In this document: piece by piece, positions 8,003 through 17,373 of the stretch
How the letters are laid out: every line of letters begins with the position of its first letter
How positions within the stretch are numbered: the first letter of the stretch is position 1
Origin: an uncultured Odoribacter sp.
GTDB taxonomy: Bacteria; Bacteroidota; Bacteroidia; Bacteroidales; Marinifilaceae
DNA: 64,000 bases
Direction of reading: 5' to 3'
Assembly: GCA_900541415.1 (NCBI GenBank)
Contig: UQJP01000020.1
Span: 20,996-84,995, forward strand
Notes under the pieces: generated by a model
The model's input: the letters and a program-made list of their open reading frames with translations, nothing else
Database searches by the model: none
Told to the model about the DNA's origin: nothing
Program-made: the position numbers and the translations under genes

Positions 8003-9802
8003 ATGAAAAACAGATGGATATTTTTATGCTTTTGGATGGTGGTTATCGCTTCATGTAATAAAGATGAAGATATTACCACGTTCAATCCGCAGCCGCCGAA
8101 AATTGCGCTCGATAGCGAGAATTCTATTTATAAGGCAAAGGTTGGACGGGAAGTTACAATCGCTCCTGTGTATGAGAATATAGCGGGAGCTATTTATACC
8201 TGGAAAATCGATGGACAAATCACCTCCACGGATTCGGTTTTCCGTTATACTTTTGAAGAGAACGGAGAATATTTTGTCACGATAGAGGCCACAACCCGCT
8301 ATGGCAGTAAAAGTGAGGAGGCGAAAGTAGAAGTTTCCGATCTTGCCCCGCCTGTCATTTCTTTGGTTGTGCCTCCGGCCGGATTGGATGTGGTGGCTGG
8401 CAAGCAATATTTGCTGGAGCCCGATGTTCAGAATGCCGATAGCACTACATTGTTTAGTTGGAAAATTAACGGAGTGGAAGTGGGGAATGAGAAGGATTTT
8501 ACCTTTTGTGCACAGGAACTCGGCGAATACGAGGTGTCGTTTTATGCCGAAAACGGTGATGGTAACGATACCAAAATCTTTCAGGTGAATGCTTTGGAGC
8601 GTATTCCGGTGAAAATTGTTTTTCCGGCTCCGATGTACGGCCTGTATGATGAAGAAGTGATTAAATATGTGTCTTTGGGACGGACTATTTATTTGCGTCC
8701 TTACCTTTTCGATGAGGTCGAACCCCGCTTCCAGTGGAAACTTGACGGCATCGGTCTGCCGGGAGCTACGTCGCAGATGTTTGCTTTTAAACCGGAAGCA
8801 ACGGGCGAGTATTCTCTTTCGCTTACAGTTACAGATAAAGACGAGTCGGTCAATGAGTCTTCAGCTAAGATTACCCGTAACATCACGCGCAAGAAAGAGT
8901 ATGAAACGACCATCGGGATAAAAGTCGTTTGCTGTGAAAGAGAGGGGTATTATCAGCGCACTTCTTCAGGCAGCAATAGTGCGGGTATTCAGGAGGTGCT
9001 GGAATTTGTTGCAGCTCCCGGACAGTTTGTCAATGAGCATTATCAAGTGTCGTCCCTTGCTGAAGCTAAAGCTTTTGCCCGGGAAAGCCTGAATAAGGGC
9101 ACTTATGTTTCGTTGGGTGGTTTCGGAGGTTATATCATCGTCAGCTTCGATCATAGTATCGATAATGTTGAGGGACAGTATAATTTCTCGGTTTTAGGCA
9201 ATCAGTTCGAAGGGAGTTCGGAGCCCGGTGTCGTATGGGTCAGTCAGGATGTAAACGGGAACGGTTTGCCGGACGACGAATGGTATGAGCTCAAGGGGAG
9301 TGAATACGGGCTCAGTTGTACGAAACAGTTTTATGCGGTTACTTATTACCGTCCGGAGGGTACGGGGATGAATGTTCCCTGGAAGGACAATTACGGAAAG
9401 ACGGGTTCTGTCGATTATTTGAAACAATTCCATTCCCAGTCCTATTATTACCCGAATTGGATCAAAGAGAATAGTTATACTTTATTTGGCAGTTGCCTGG
9501 AAGCCCGGAATTATCAGGATGATGATAAGGCGGAAGAAAACGGTTCTTCGGAATATTGGGTGAATCCTTCTTATGAATGGGGGTATGTGGATAATTACGG
9601 CTCGGATATGATTGCCGGAACTTCGTGGGTCGGTTTTAAGATTTCCAATGCCGTAAATCCGGATGGTTCTTCTGCCAATTTGAAATATGTTGATTTTGTG
9701 AAAGTCGTGAATGGCTTGAACACCAAAAGCGGCTGGCTGGGTGAGGTTTCCACGGAAGTGGTGGGATTTAACGATGAAAATATCAATAAAACGGGAAAAT
9801 AA
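8003..9802 (+). CDS. PKD-domain surface lipoprotein with a calcium-loop-like motif, B12 operon
   Basis: The ATG at 8003 is chosen because it starts a lipoprotein signal (MKNRWIFLCFWMVVIASC); the frame upstream overlaps the previous gene. The 599-residue protein has three Ig/PKD-like domains (about residues 35-310) with repeated YTWKIDGQ, FSWKING and FQWKLDG strands. A larger C-terminal domain (about 325-599) contains DVNGNGLPDDE at residues 416-426, which looks like an EF-hand-type calcium loop. PKD proteins of this kind are found in Bacteroidales cobalamin operons but have no assigned biochemical role. The gene ends one base before the next start. Surface location is predicted from the lipobox; a role in B12 capture is inferred from the riboswitch-controlled context. 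Confidence 0.72.
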   Translation: MKNRWIFLCFWMVVIASCNKDEDITTFNPQPPKIALDSENSIYKAKVGREVTIAPVYENIAGAIYTWKIDGQITSTDSVFRYTFEENGEYFVTIEATTRYGSKSEEAKVEVSDLAPPVISLVVPPAGLDVVAGKQYLLEPDVQNADSTTLFSWKINGVEVGNEKDFTFCAQELGEYEVSFYAENGDGNDTKIFQVNALERIPVKIVFPAPMYGLYDEEVIKYVSLGRTIYLRPYLFDEVEPRFQWKLDGIGLPGATSQMFAFKPEATGEYSLSLTVTDKDESVNESSAKITRNITRKKEYETTIGIKVVCCEREGYYQRTSSGSNSAGIQEVLEFVAAPGQFVNEHYQVSSLAEAKAFARESLNKGTYVSLGGFGGYIIVSFDHSIDNVEGQYNFSVLGNQFEGSSEPGVVWVSQDVNGNGLPDDEWYELKGSEYGLSCTKQFYAVTYYRPEGTGMNVPWKDNYGKTGSVDYLKQFHSQSYYYPNWIKENSYTLFGSCLEARNYQDDDKAEENGSSEYWVNPSYEWGYVDNYGSDMIAGTSWVGFKISNAVNPDGSSANLKYVDFVKVVNGLNTKSGWLGEVSTEVVGFNDENINKTGK

Positions 9803-9803
9803 T

Positions 9804-10883
9804 ATGAGAAAAATATTGGCTTTTCTTGGCTTTACCTTGTTGTTCTGTGCTTGCGATAAGGACGAGAAGACGGTGTATGAATCCGATTTTATTGGGAATG
9901 ATAACCGTGTGGTGTCGTTTGCCCTGATTTCGGCTGACGGTGAAAGGTTTCCGGCTTCGATCAAAAACGATGAGATTATCATGACCTTGCCTTCCGATTT
10001 GGATATGGCAGGGATTAAACCGGAGTACCAAATGTCGGAGAACGCAGCTTTACAGCCCGATCCGAATAATATTTCCGATTGGTTGCAGGAATACCGTTTT
10101 TTGGCGACTTCCTATTCGGCAGAAAGCCGGGTGTATCTATACCGCGTGAACCTGACAGAGACCGGAAACCGATTGAAAAGTTATACCCTGAAAACACAGG
10201 AGGAGGTGGATGCTTTTGCCGGGAACGGTGTGACAGAGGTCCTTGATTTAACGATTGGGACTTCGGAGTCGGGTGCTTCTAAAATTACGAATTTAAAAGG
10301 ATTGAGTAAATTGAAGAAAGTTGCCGGAAAATTAAAAATCTGGTCTTCCGCTTACACCGGGGAAAATTTGGAAGGGTTAAATGCCCTTGAATCGGCGGGA
10401 TCGCTTGAAATAAACTGCAGCAGTATTTATCTGCCGGCTTTGAAGAGCGTTGCTTATGGGGCTTCTTTCGATGGGTTTATTGACATCGACCTGCCGGTAT
10501 TGGCTACTGTCGGAGGTGATCTTTCTATAAACGGCGCTGTGAACCTGGAATTGGTAAAAGTTCCCAATCTTCAGTACGTAGCCGGAAAGTTATATCTGGC
10601 CGGAGGAAGAGAGTGTAAGATAACGGTGATTGAGATGCCGGAACTGATATCTGTTTATGAATTGGAAATTTTGATGTTCCGTTATTTAACGGTCCTTCAG
10701 TTGCCTAAGCTGGAGGAGGTTTATGGTGTGCGGATGAATTACGGACAAAATTTTTCTGATTTTTCAGTTTTTGCTCCGTTTGTTCCGTTATTGGACGAGG
10801 AGCATTGGAGTGTGACCAGATGTCTTTATAATCCCACTTATCAGGATATGGTGGATGGTAAATATACAAACCAGGAAAATTAA
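9804..10883 (+). CDS. Repeat lipoprotein A of the B12 operon (Ig-like domain plus receptor-L/LRR-like repeats)
   Basis: ATG 9804 lies one base after the preceding stop and gives a lipoprotein signal (MRKILAFLGFTLLFCAC). The 359-residue product has an N-terminal Ig-like domain similar to DUF5018 (VVSFALISADGERFPA, ending VYLYRVNLT). A linker LKTQEEVDAFAGNGVTEVL follows, then about 200 residues of leucine-rich, receptor-L-like repeats (LPALKSV, LPVLATVGGDLSI, VPNLQYVAGKLYL). It ends with YNPTYQDMVDGKY. The next gene encodes a larger protein with the same three-part plan and nearly the same C-terminal motif, so the two are paralogues. I do not recognise a characterised homologue; a role in binding a corrinoid carrier or in the BtuB complex is inferred from the operon. 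Confidence 0.7.
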   Translation: MRKILAFLGFTLLFCACDKDEKTVYESDFIGNDNRVVSFALISADGERFPASIKNDEIIMTLPSDLDMAGIKPEYQMSENAALQPDPNNISDWLQEYRFLATSYSAESRVYLYRVNLTETGNRLKSYTLKTQEEVDAFAGNGVTEVLDLTIGTSESGASKITNLKGLSKLKKVAGKLKIWSSAYTGENLEGLNALESAGSLEINCSSIYLPALKSVAYGASFDGFIDIDLPVLATVGGDLSINGAVNLELVKVPNLQYVAGKLYLAGGRECKITVIEMPELISVYELEILMFRYLTVLQLPKLEEVYGVRMNYGQNFSDFSVFAPFVPLLDEEHWSVTRCLYNPTYQDMVDGKYTNQEN

Positions 10884-10889
10884 AACAGG

Positions 10890-12890
10890 ATGAAATACAC
10901 GATATGTTTTTTGTTGGGGATATTCGGTTTGCTGGTGTCGTGCGGGACAGATGAAACCGTTGTCGATCCTTTTAAAGGAAAGGATCATTATATTTATTCT
11001 TTTGCCCTGACGATCGGGGATCAGGTTTACGATGCAGAAATAGTGGATACGCTTATCCGGGTGACGTTGCCTCCTAATATCTCTTTGAAGGATGCGTCCG
11101 TCCGGTATGAACTTGCCGAGAAAGTAACGATTTCACCTGCCCCTGAAACCATAGAGGATTGGAGTCGCCCCGTGAATTTTGTCGTTGTTTCCCATAGCGG
11201 GGAGCGGCAGACGTATACCTATGATTATGCCTATGAGGATATAGTTTATAAAGGGAACATATTTTTAAAGACACAGGCGGAAGTGGATGTTTTTGCTGTC
11301 ACGGGTATTTCGGCGATCGAGGGAACGCTGACTATCGGATTTTATGAGAACAATCCCGTGACCAATTTAGATAGCTTGATTCATCTGCATCGGGTTGACG
11401 GTGCAATTGTTTTTAAATATCCGGGGTATCTTGAGAGTATTCGTGGATTGGAAAACCTGAAAGAAGTGGGAAGCCTGACGATTCCGGATAATGAGTTTGT
11501 TACTTCTGTTTCTTTTCCCGATTTGGAACGTGTGACTTCGGATTTGTTAATTCTGAGCCAAAATGTCACGGATGTGTCCTTGCCTTCGCTACGGACGGTC
11601 GTTCATGATTTTTCAATCCGAAATATAAAAAAGAATATCAATGCCTGCCATGTCGGTAATTTGGAATCATGCGGGGGAAAATTGTCGGTTTGGGGAAGTG
11701 GGGCTGAATTTACCTTTCCTAAATTGACAAGTGCCAATAGTTTGGATGTTAGGGGAAATGTCAATTGCCCTGAATTAAGCAGCGTGTCGGATATTATGAT
11801 AAGCGGTGGCGTTGCGTCGTTTCCGCTCCTTAAAGAGTGTAAGAACATCCAGACCTATAATGACGGGAAGGGAGATTTTCCGGTTTTGGCAACCATTGTG
11901 GAGGCTGCTGCTGTTTCCTCTACGACTTCTACGCCTTGCCTGACAACGGTCGGGGGCGATTTCAGCGGTTTTTCTCCTCTTTTGGAATCCGTGGGAGGGG
12001 TGTTGAGTTGCGGCAGTGCTACGCTGATCGATATGCCCCATCTGCAAAAGGTGGGAGGGCTCGACATAGGGTTGTCGGCTTCGGTGGATTTGACAAATCT
12101 TCAGATCGGGCAAAAATTGGTGGTACATCAGTCGAAGGGGGTGGTATGTACCCTGAAAGGTCCGGAAGAATGTGATTATTTATTAAATGTTCAGTTTGCC
12201 GATCAGCCGGAAAATATTACGTTTGAGGGTTTTAGGAAGGTTGGAGCTTTGGAGGTGTATGTTTGGGAAGGGAGTCTTTTGTTGCCGTTCGTGTATGAAG
12301 TGGAAGGAGATTGTAGTTGTATGGTGGGGAATAGCGGGGCGGACGACAGGATTGAATTGGCGAATCTGAAGAAGGTGGGGGGCACGATCGGATTGTTTGC
12401 ACATCAGATTTCCTGTCCGAGTTTGGTGACTATCGGTAAGAAATTGAAATTCAGTGATAATAATACGGCTTTTGAAGTGTTGTCCTTACCTGTGCTGGAA
12501 AGTGTGGGGAATGGATCGCTTGCCCTGACGAATCCTTGTTTGGATATTGATTTGCGGTGGTGTAAGAGTTTGAAACTCCCGGTGTTGAAACAAATTCAGG
12601 GAAGTGTGAATATTGCTGCCGGTGTTGCAGAGCGGATTGCTATGCCTGCTCTTACGACATTGGACGGAACCCTGCAAATTACAGGTAACAATAGCGTTTT
12701 AACCACGCTGGATTTTCCTTTGCTGGCGGCTATCCGGAAGGTCGAGATTAAGAATTGCACGGTCCTGAAGGATTATTCTACGTTTGCCGGAGTGATTCCG
12801 GAACTCAATTCATCGACCTGGCGGATTTCAGGTTGCGGTTATAATCCCACCTGGCAGGATATGTCGGACGGTAAGTATATCGGGCAATAA
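10890..12890 (+). CDS. Repeat lipoprotein B of the B12 operon, longer paralogue of the preceding gene
   Basis: A 666-residue lipoprotein (MKYTICFLLGIFGLLVSC) starting 6 bases after its paralogue. Residues about 25-115 form the same Ig-like domain (YIYSFALTIGDQVYDA). A linker LKTQAEVDVFAVTGISAI follows, then some 480 residues of repeated units such as LENLKEVGSLTIP, FPDLERVTSDLLIL, LPSLRTVVHDFSI and MPHLQKVGGLDIG. The protein ends YNPTWQDMSDGKYIGQ, matching the end of lipoprotein A. The repeats suggest a long beta-solenoid, similar in logic to receptor-L domains, and would give a large binding face outside the cell. It lies 3 bases upstream of btuB, the position often used for lipoprotein lids of TonB-dependent receptors. 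Function unknown; B12-related by context. Confidence 0.7.
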   Translation: MKYTICFLLGIFGLLVSCGTDETVVDPFKGKDHYIYSFALTIGDQVYDAEIVDTLIRVTLPPNISLKDASVRYELAEKVTISPAPETIEDWSRPVNFVVVSHSGERQTYTYDYAYEDIVYKGNIFLKTQAEVDVFAVTGISAIEGTLTIGFYENNPVTNLDSLIHLHRVDGAIVFKYPGYLESIRGLENLKEVGSLTIPDNEFVTSVSFPDLERVTSDLLILSQNVTDVSLPSLRTVVHDFSIRNIKKNINACHVGNLESCGGKLSVWGSGAEFTFPKLTSANSLDVRGNVNCPELSSVSDIMISGGVASFPLLKECKNIQTYNDGKGDFPVLATIVEAAAVSSTTSTPCLTTVGGDFSGFSPLLESVGGVLSCGSATLIDMPHLQKVGGLDIGLSASVDLTNLQIGQKLVVHQSKGVVCTLKGPEECDYLLNVQFADQPENITFEGFRKVGALEVYVWEGSLLLPFVYEVEGDCSCMVGNSGADDRIELANLKKVGGTIGLFAHQISCPSLVTIGKKLKFSDNNTAFEVLSLPVLESVGNGSLALTNPCLDIDLRWCKSLKLPVLKQIQGSVNIAAGVAERIAMPALTTLDGTLQITGNNSVLTTLDFPLLAAIRKVEIKNCTVLKDYSTFAGVIPELNSSTWRISGCGYNPTWQDMSDGKYIGQ

Positions 12891-12893
12891 AAA

Positions 12894-14993
12894 ATGAATA
12901 GGCTGATATTGATAATGGTTTTGTGCGGTGTGGCTCTTTGCGCTTCGGCACAGGGAGATACCCTTCGTCCGAATACCGCCCGGAGGGATACCAGCGGACG
13001 GTTTGCGTGGCAAATCGTGCTCGATGACGTGAAAGTTACAGGACAGCGTTTGATGAAAAAGATAGGTACACAGGAGACGAAAATTACAGATGAAATCCTG
13101 CGTGATAATATTGCTTCGCAAATGTCGGATGCGTTGAAATACGGCACATCCATATATGTCAAGGAGTACGGGCGAGCCACTCTTGCCACGGTGTCTTTCC
13201 GGGGGACATCCCCCTCACATACCCAGGTGATGTGGAACGGGATTAAGATTAATTCACCGATGTTGGGGATGGTGGATTTTTCGATGATTCCTTCTTATTT
13301 TATCGATGATGCTTCGCTTTTGCACGGGACTTCTTCTGTGAATACCACAGGAGGAGGATTGGGAGGGGCTGTCGTTCTTTCCACGCAACCCGCCGATGCG
13401 CAGGGGTTCAATTTGCAATATATTCAGGGGATCGGTTCTTTTCATACTTTCGACCAGTTTTTGCGTCTGACTTATGGCAATGACCATTGGCAGATGTCTA
13501 CCCGTGCGGTGTATTCTTTTTCGAATAATGATTTTAAATATAAGAACTATAATAAGAAGATGAATATTTATGACGACGATCATAATATCATCGGCAGTTA
13601 TTATCCGGTGGAGCGTAATAAAAGTTGCGACTTTAACGATCTTCACCTTTTGCAGGAAGTTTATTATAATACCGGCAAAGGGCATCGTTTCGGACTGTCT
13701 GCCTGGTATCTGGATTCCCGGCGCGGAATACCGATGCTTAGTGTGGACCAGAAAGACGATTCAGAGTTTATCAATGAGCAAAAGGAACATACTTTCCGGG
13801 GATCGCTTTCATGGGATCGTATTTCCGGGGATTTGAAAACCAGCGTGAAGGCCGGATATATTCATACCGAATTGGGGTATGATTATTCCCGTGACCTGGG
13901 AAACGGGGAGCTGGCGAATATGATTCATTCCCGGAGTTATGTCAATACGTTTAACGGTACGGCCGATGCGGAGTATGCTATCGGGCAAAAATGGCTTTTT
14001 ATTGCTAATGTTTCCGCTTATCAGCATTTGGTGAAGAGTGAAGACCGGAATATTATTACCCAGCAGGGGCATAATGCCATTGTGGGCTATGATAAGGGGC
14101 GGGTTGAGGTGTCCGGTTATTTTTCCGTTAAATGGCGTCCGGTGGAGCGTTTTGGGCTTGCGTTTGCTTTGCGCGAGGAAATGTACGGTAGTGACTGGAC
14201 TCCCGTTATTCCGGCTTTTTTCTTCGATTATGTGGTATCGAAAAAGGGGAATGTGATCGCTAAGGCTTCCGTTTCCCGAAATTACCGTTTTCCAACGTTG
14301 AACGATCTTTATTTTTTGCCGGGAGGAAATCCCGACCTGAAGAAAGAGCATGGCTTTACCTATGACGGCGGAATAGAGTTTACCGTTGGCCGAAAGGATA
14401 AGTTCCAATTGCATGGTGAAGCAACGTGGTTTGATTCGTATATCGACGATTGGATTGTTTGGTTACCTTCGTTTAAGGGGTTTTGGACACCCGTGAACAT
14501 AAAAGAGGTGCATGCCTACGGGGTGGAGTTGAAAGGTAACCTCACCGTGCAGCTTGCAAAAGAGTGGCAGTTTGGTTTTGACGGGAATTTTTCCTGGACT
14601 CCTTCTATCAATCATGGCGATCCCGTGAATTGGGCGGATGAGGCTATCGGTAAGCAATTGGTTTATGTGCCGGAGTATTCTGCCGCTATAAACGGACGGC
14701 TTTCCTGGAAGACGTGGAATTTGATGTATAAGTGGTGTCATTATAGTGAACGTTTTACGACTTCGAGCAATGAAACGGCAACGAAGATCGGCAGGGTGTT
14801 GCCTTATTATATGAGTGATATTACTCTCGAAAAACGTTTTGTTTTTCCGTGGGCCGATTTTTCGGCTAAAGGGGTTGTGAAAAATATTTTTAATGAGGAG
14901 TACGAGTCTGTGTTGTCGCATCCGATGCCCGGAACGAATTTCGAGATTTTTTTGGGTATAACTCCCCGATGGGGCAAACGGAATGTACGTTGA
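12894..14993 (+). CDS. btuB: BtuB-type TonB-dependent cobalamin receptor
   Basis: A 699-residue outer-membrane receptor with signal peptide (MNRLILIMVLCGVALCASAQ) and a TonB-box-like segment VLDDVKVTGQR near residue 45. The plug domain includes TATVSFRGTSPSHTQV-type sequence (seen as LATVSFRGTSPSHTQVMWNG) and GGGLGGAVVL, followed by a beta-barrel ending in an aromatic-rich strand. It transports its ligand across the outer membrane using TonB energy. Position after a cobalamin riboswitch and BtuG-like genes, and before btuFCD, makes cobalamin or another corrinoid the expected substrate. It does not have the carboxypeptidase-like N-terminal extension of SusC proteins, consistent with BtuB. Only the exact corrinoid preference is uncertain. 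Confidence 0.88.
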   Translation: MNRLILIMVLCGVALCASAQGDTLRPNTARRDTSGRFAWQIVLDDVKVTGQRLMKKIGTQETKITDEILRDNIASQMSDALKYGTSIYVKEYGRATLATVSFRGTSPSHTQVMWNGIKINSPMLGMVDFSMIPSYFIDDASLLHGTSSVNTTGGGLGGAVVLSTQPADAQGFNLQYIQGIGSFHTFDQFLRLTYGNDHWQMSTRAVYSFSNNDFKYKNYNKKMNIYDDDHNIIGSYYPVERNKSCDFNDLHLLQEVYYNTGKGHRFGLSAWYLDSRRGIPMLSVDQKDDSEFINEQKEHTFRGSLSWDRISGDLKTSVKAGYIHTELGYDYSRDLGNGELANMIHSRSYVNTFNGTADAEYAIGQKWLFIANVSAYQHLVKSEDRNIITQQGHNAIVGYDKGRVEVSGYFSVKWRPVERFGLAFALREEMYGSDWTPVIPAFFFDYVVSKKGNVIAKASVSRNYRFPTLNDLYFLPGGNPDLKKEHGFTYDGGIEFTVGRKDKFQLHGEATWFDSYIDDWIVWLPSFKGFWTPVNIKEVHAYGVELKGNLTVQLAKEWQFGFDGNFSWTPSINHGDPVNWADEAIGKQLVYVPEYSAAINGRLSWKTWNLMYKWCHYSERFTTSSNETATKIGRVLPYYMSDITLEKRFVFPWADFSAKGVVKNIFNEEYESVLSHPMPGTNFEIFLGITPRWGKRNVR

Positions 14994-15160
14994 ACGATGC
15001 TTGGGCAGGAGCCGGATTTATGGTTCCGGTCGGAGTGGTTTTTATGAGAGAGACTGTGGAATAGGAGGTGAATCTATTGGCGGAATATGCGGAATATCGA
15101 TAAAATTTCAGTTAATTCGCGTGGCCGTATCATTTATATATTAGCTAAAATAATACCGTT
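14994..15160. other. Gap between btuB and btuF without a recognised element
   Basis: This 167-base gap is the longest within the B12 operon. I see no second cobalamin riboswitch core, no strong terminator and no clear TAnnTTTG promoter, so btuFCD may be read through from upstream or have an unrecognised promoter. Confidence 0.4.
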
Positions 15161-16294
15161 ATGAAACGAATTCTTTTACTTTTAACTCTTTTCGGCTTTT
15201 TGTTGCTGGGGGGCTGTAAGTCTAAAAATGCAACTTCGATAGCTGCTTTTACGAAGAGTGTTTATACTCCGGAATATGCTGCCGGGTTTGAGATAGCCGG
15301 AGCAGACGATTCACAGAGTACGATAATCCGGATTTTCAATCCCTGGCAGGGGGCGAACGATGTGGAAATGTTGTATTTTATTGCCCGTAACGGCGAGCGT
15401 CCGCCCCGCGATTTCGACGGTGTGACGATTCCCGCCGGAGCCCGCCGGATTGTCTGTATGTCGTCCAGTTATATTGCTATGCTGGAGGCTTTGGGACAAA
15501 CGGAACGGGTGGTAGGAGTTTCCGGTATCGATTTTATATCCAATTCTTATGTTACGGCTAATAGGGCGAATATCAAGGATGTAGGCTCGGAAATTAATTA
15601 CGAGGTGTTGGCCGGATTGGCTCCCGACCTGGTGTTGCTTTACGGGATCGGGGATTCGCAGTCTACGGTGACCGATAAGTTGAAAGAGCTCAATATCCCT
15701 TATATGTATATGGGTGAATATTTGGAAGAGTCTCCGTTAGGAAAGGCCGAGTGGCTGATGGCGATTGCCGAGGTCACGGATTGCCGGGAAGCGGGCGGGA
15801 AGGTTTTTGAGGCAATCCCCCAGCGTTACCATGCTTTGAAGCAACTGACAGCCGGGGTGGAAAAGCGTCCCACCGTGATGCTGAATACGCCTTGGAATGA
15901 CAGCTGGGTAATGCCGTCTGTGAAAAGTTATGTGGCACAGCTGATCGAGGATGCCGGAGGTGATTATATTTATAAGAAGAATACTTCCAACAGTTCGCTG
16001 CCTATCGGGTTGGAAACGGCTTATGGGCTGATCCGCGAGGCCGACGTGTGGCTGAATGTCGGGATGGCAACCACGCTTGGGGAGTTGAAGGCTATGAATC
16101 CGCAGTTCACGGATGCAAAAGCGATCCGGGAGGACAAAGTGTATAATAATAACCTGCGTCTGACTGCCGGGGGAGGGAACGATTATTGGGAGTCGGCTGT
16201 TGTACATCCGGATATTGTACTTCGGGATTTAATTCGTATTTTTCACCCGGAATTGGTGAGTGACGATTTGTATTATTACCGTCATTTGGAATAG
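15161..16294 (+). CDS. btuF: Cobalamin ABC transporter substrate-binding lipoprotein
   Basis: A 377-residue lipoprotein (MKRILLLLTLFGFLLLGGC, Cys 19). The fold is that of the helical-backbone metal/corrinoid receptor family: RRIVCMSSSYIAMLEALGQTERVVGVSG followed by LAGLAPDLVLLYG, the typical first-lobe signature of BtuF/FepB/FhuD proteins. It would bind corrinoid in the periplasm and deliver it to the BtuC permease. The BtuC gene follows 77 bases downstream, and the ATPase gene overlaps that. Members of this family also carry haem or siderophores, but the riboswitch and BtuG/BtuB neighbours make cobalamin the best assignment. Confidence 0.82.
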   Translation: MKRILLLLTLFGFLLLGGCKSKNATSIAAFTKSVYTPEYAAGFEIAGADDSQSTIIRIFNPWQGANDVEMLYFIARNGERPPRDFDGVTIPAGARRIVCMSSSYIAMLEALGQTERVVGVSGIDFISNSYVTANRANIKDVGSEINYEVLAGLAPDLVLLYGIGDSQSTVTDKLKELNIPYMYMGEYLEESPLGKAEWLMAIAEVTDCREAGGKVFEAIPQRYHALKQLTAGVEKRPTVMLNTPWNDSWVMPSVKSYVAQLIEDAGGDYIYKKNTSNSSLPIGLETAYGLIREADVWLNVGMATTLGELKAMNPQFTDAKAIREDKVYNNNLRLTAGGGNDYWESAVVHPDIVLRDLIRIFHPELVSDDLYYYRHLE

Positions 16295-16371
16295 GAGTAA
16301 TCGGGACGGCTTTCCTGATGTCCGGCATTTTTGCCGGATTCATGCAGAGATTCCGTTCTTTTTCTGTGAAT

Positions 16372-17373
16372 ATGAAACGTACGACTGTAATATTTATTTT
16401 ATTGAGTTTATTGGCACTGTTCCTGTTTGTGCTTGATATTCTGTCAGGCGATTCGTCCCTTTCAGTAGGGCAGGTATGGGGAGTGTTCACCGGAAGCGAA
16501 ACAGATGTAACGACCCGGAATATCGTGTTGTCTATCCGTTTTGTGCGGGTTGTTGTGGCTATGCTGGCGGGGATCGCGCTTGCTGTGAGCGGTTTGCAGA
16601 TGCAAACCGTTTTTCAGAATCCACTTGCAGATCCTTATCTTTTAGGTGTCAGTTCCGGTTCCGGCCTGGGAGTGGCTCTTTTTATTTTAGGTGCTCCACT
16701 GCTCGGTTTGGGCTTTTCCACTTTCTGGCAATCGGTGGGAATCGTCGGTGCCGGCTGGTGCGGGGCTGCCGTTATTTTAGTGGTGGTGGCTATTATCAGC
16801 CGTTACGTGAAAAATATTCTTGGGGTGTTGATTATGGGGGTGATGATCGGGTATATTACAGGTGCGGTTATTCAGATTCTGCAATACCTGAGTTCAGCCG
16901 AACAACTGAAAATGTTTTTTTTATGGTCGATGGGTTCGTTAGGCCATGTCACAGCGACCAAACTGATGATTATGGCCCCGGTGATTTGTGTGGGATTGGT
17001 TATGGCGATCCTCAGCGTCAAAGCGTTGAATCTTCTTCTGCTTGGTGAAAACTACGCTCAAACCATGGGGATAAATATCCGGCGTGCCCGTACTTTAATT
17101 TTTATATCGACTACGTTGCTGGCAGGGACTGTTACCGCTTTTTGCGGCCCGGTGGGTTTTCTCGGACTTGCAGTTCCCCATGTTGCCCGGTTGTTGTTCA
17201 ACAATGCGGATCACCGCGTTTTGTTGCCCGGTTCGGTTTTATTAGGCATCGTCAGTATGCTTTTGTGCGATATTGTTGCAAAGAATTTAGTTCTTCCCAT
17301 TAATTGTATTACCGCCCTGTTGGGGATTCCGGTAATTATATGGGTTATCTGTAAAAATCTCCGGTTGGTATGA
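16372..17373 (+). CDS. btuC: Cobalamin ABC transporter permease, FecCD family
   Basis: A hydrophobic 333-residue permease with about ten predicted membrane helices. Family signatures include LSIRFVRVVVAMLAGIALAVSGLQMQTVFQNPLADPYLLGVSSGSGLG (described by its parts GLQMQTVFQNPLADP and LGVSSGSGLG) and GFLGLAVPHVARLL near the end. An earlier ATG at 16318 is in frame, but it sits immediately before a perfect 7-base-pair hairpin (16321-16338) and would add an unusual 18-residue extension, so ATG 16372 (MKRTTVIFILL) is preferred. The 3' end overlaps btuD by four bases (ATGA), indicating translational coupling. It would form the inner-membrane channel with BtuD. Confidence 0.85.
   Translation: MKRTTVIFILLSLLALFLFVLDILSGDSSLSVGQVWGVFTGSETDVTTRNIVLSIRFVRVVVAMLAGIALAVSGLQMQTVFQNPLADPYLLGVSSGSGLGVALFILGAPLLGLGFSTFWQSVGIVGAGWCGAAVILVVVAIISRYVKNILGVLIMGVMIGYITGAVIQILQYLSSAEQLKMFFLWSMGSLGHVTATKLMIMAPVICVGLVMAILSVKALNLLLLGENYAQTMGINIRRARTLIFISTTLLAGTVTAFCGPVGFLGLAVPHVARLLFNNADHRVLLPGSVLLGIVSMLLCDIVAKNLVLPINCITALLGIPVIIWVICKNLRLV

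Noticed and set aside
14994..15160. Possible second cobalamin riboswitch before btuF
   Set aside because: Neither GCCACTG nor the B12-box was found in the gap.
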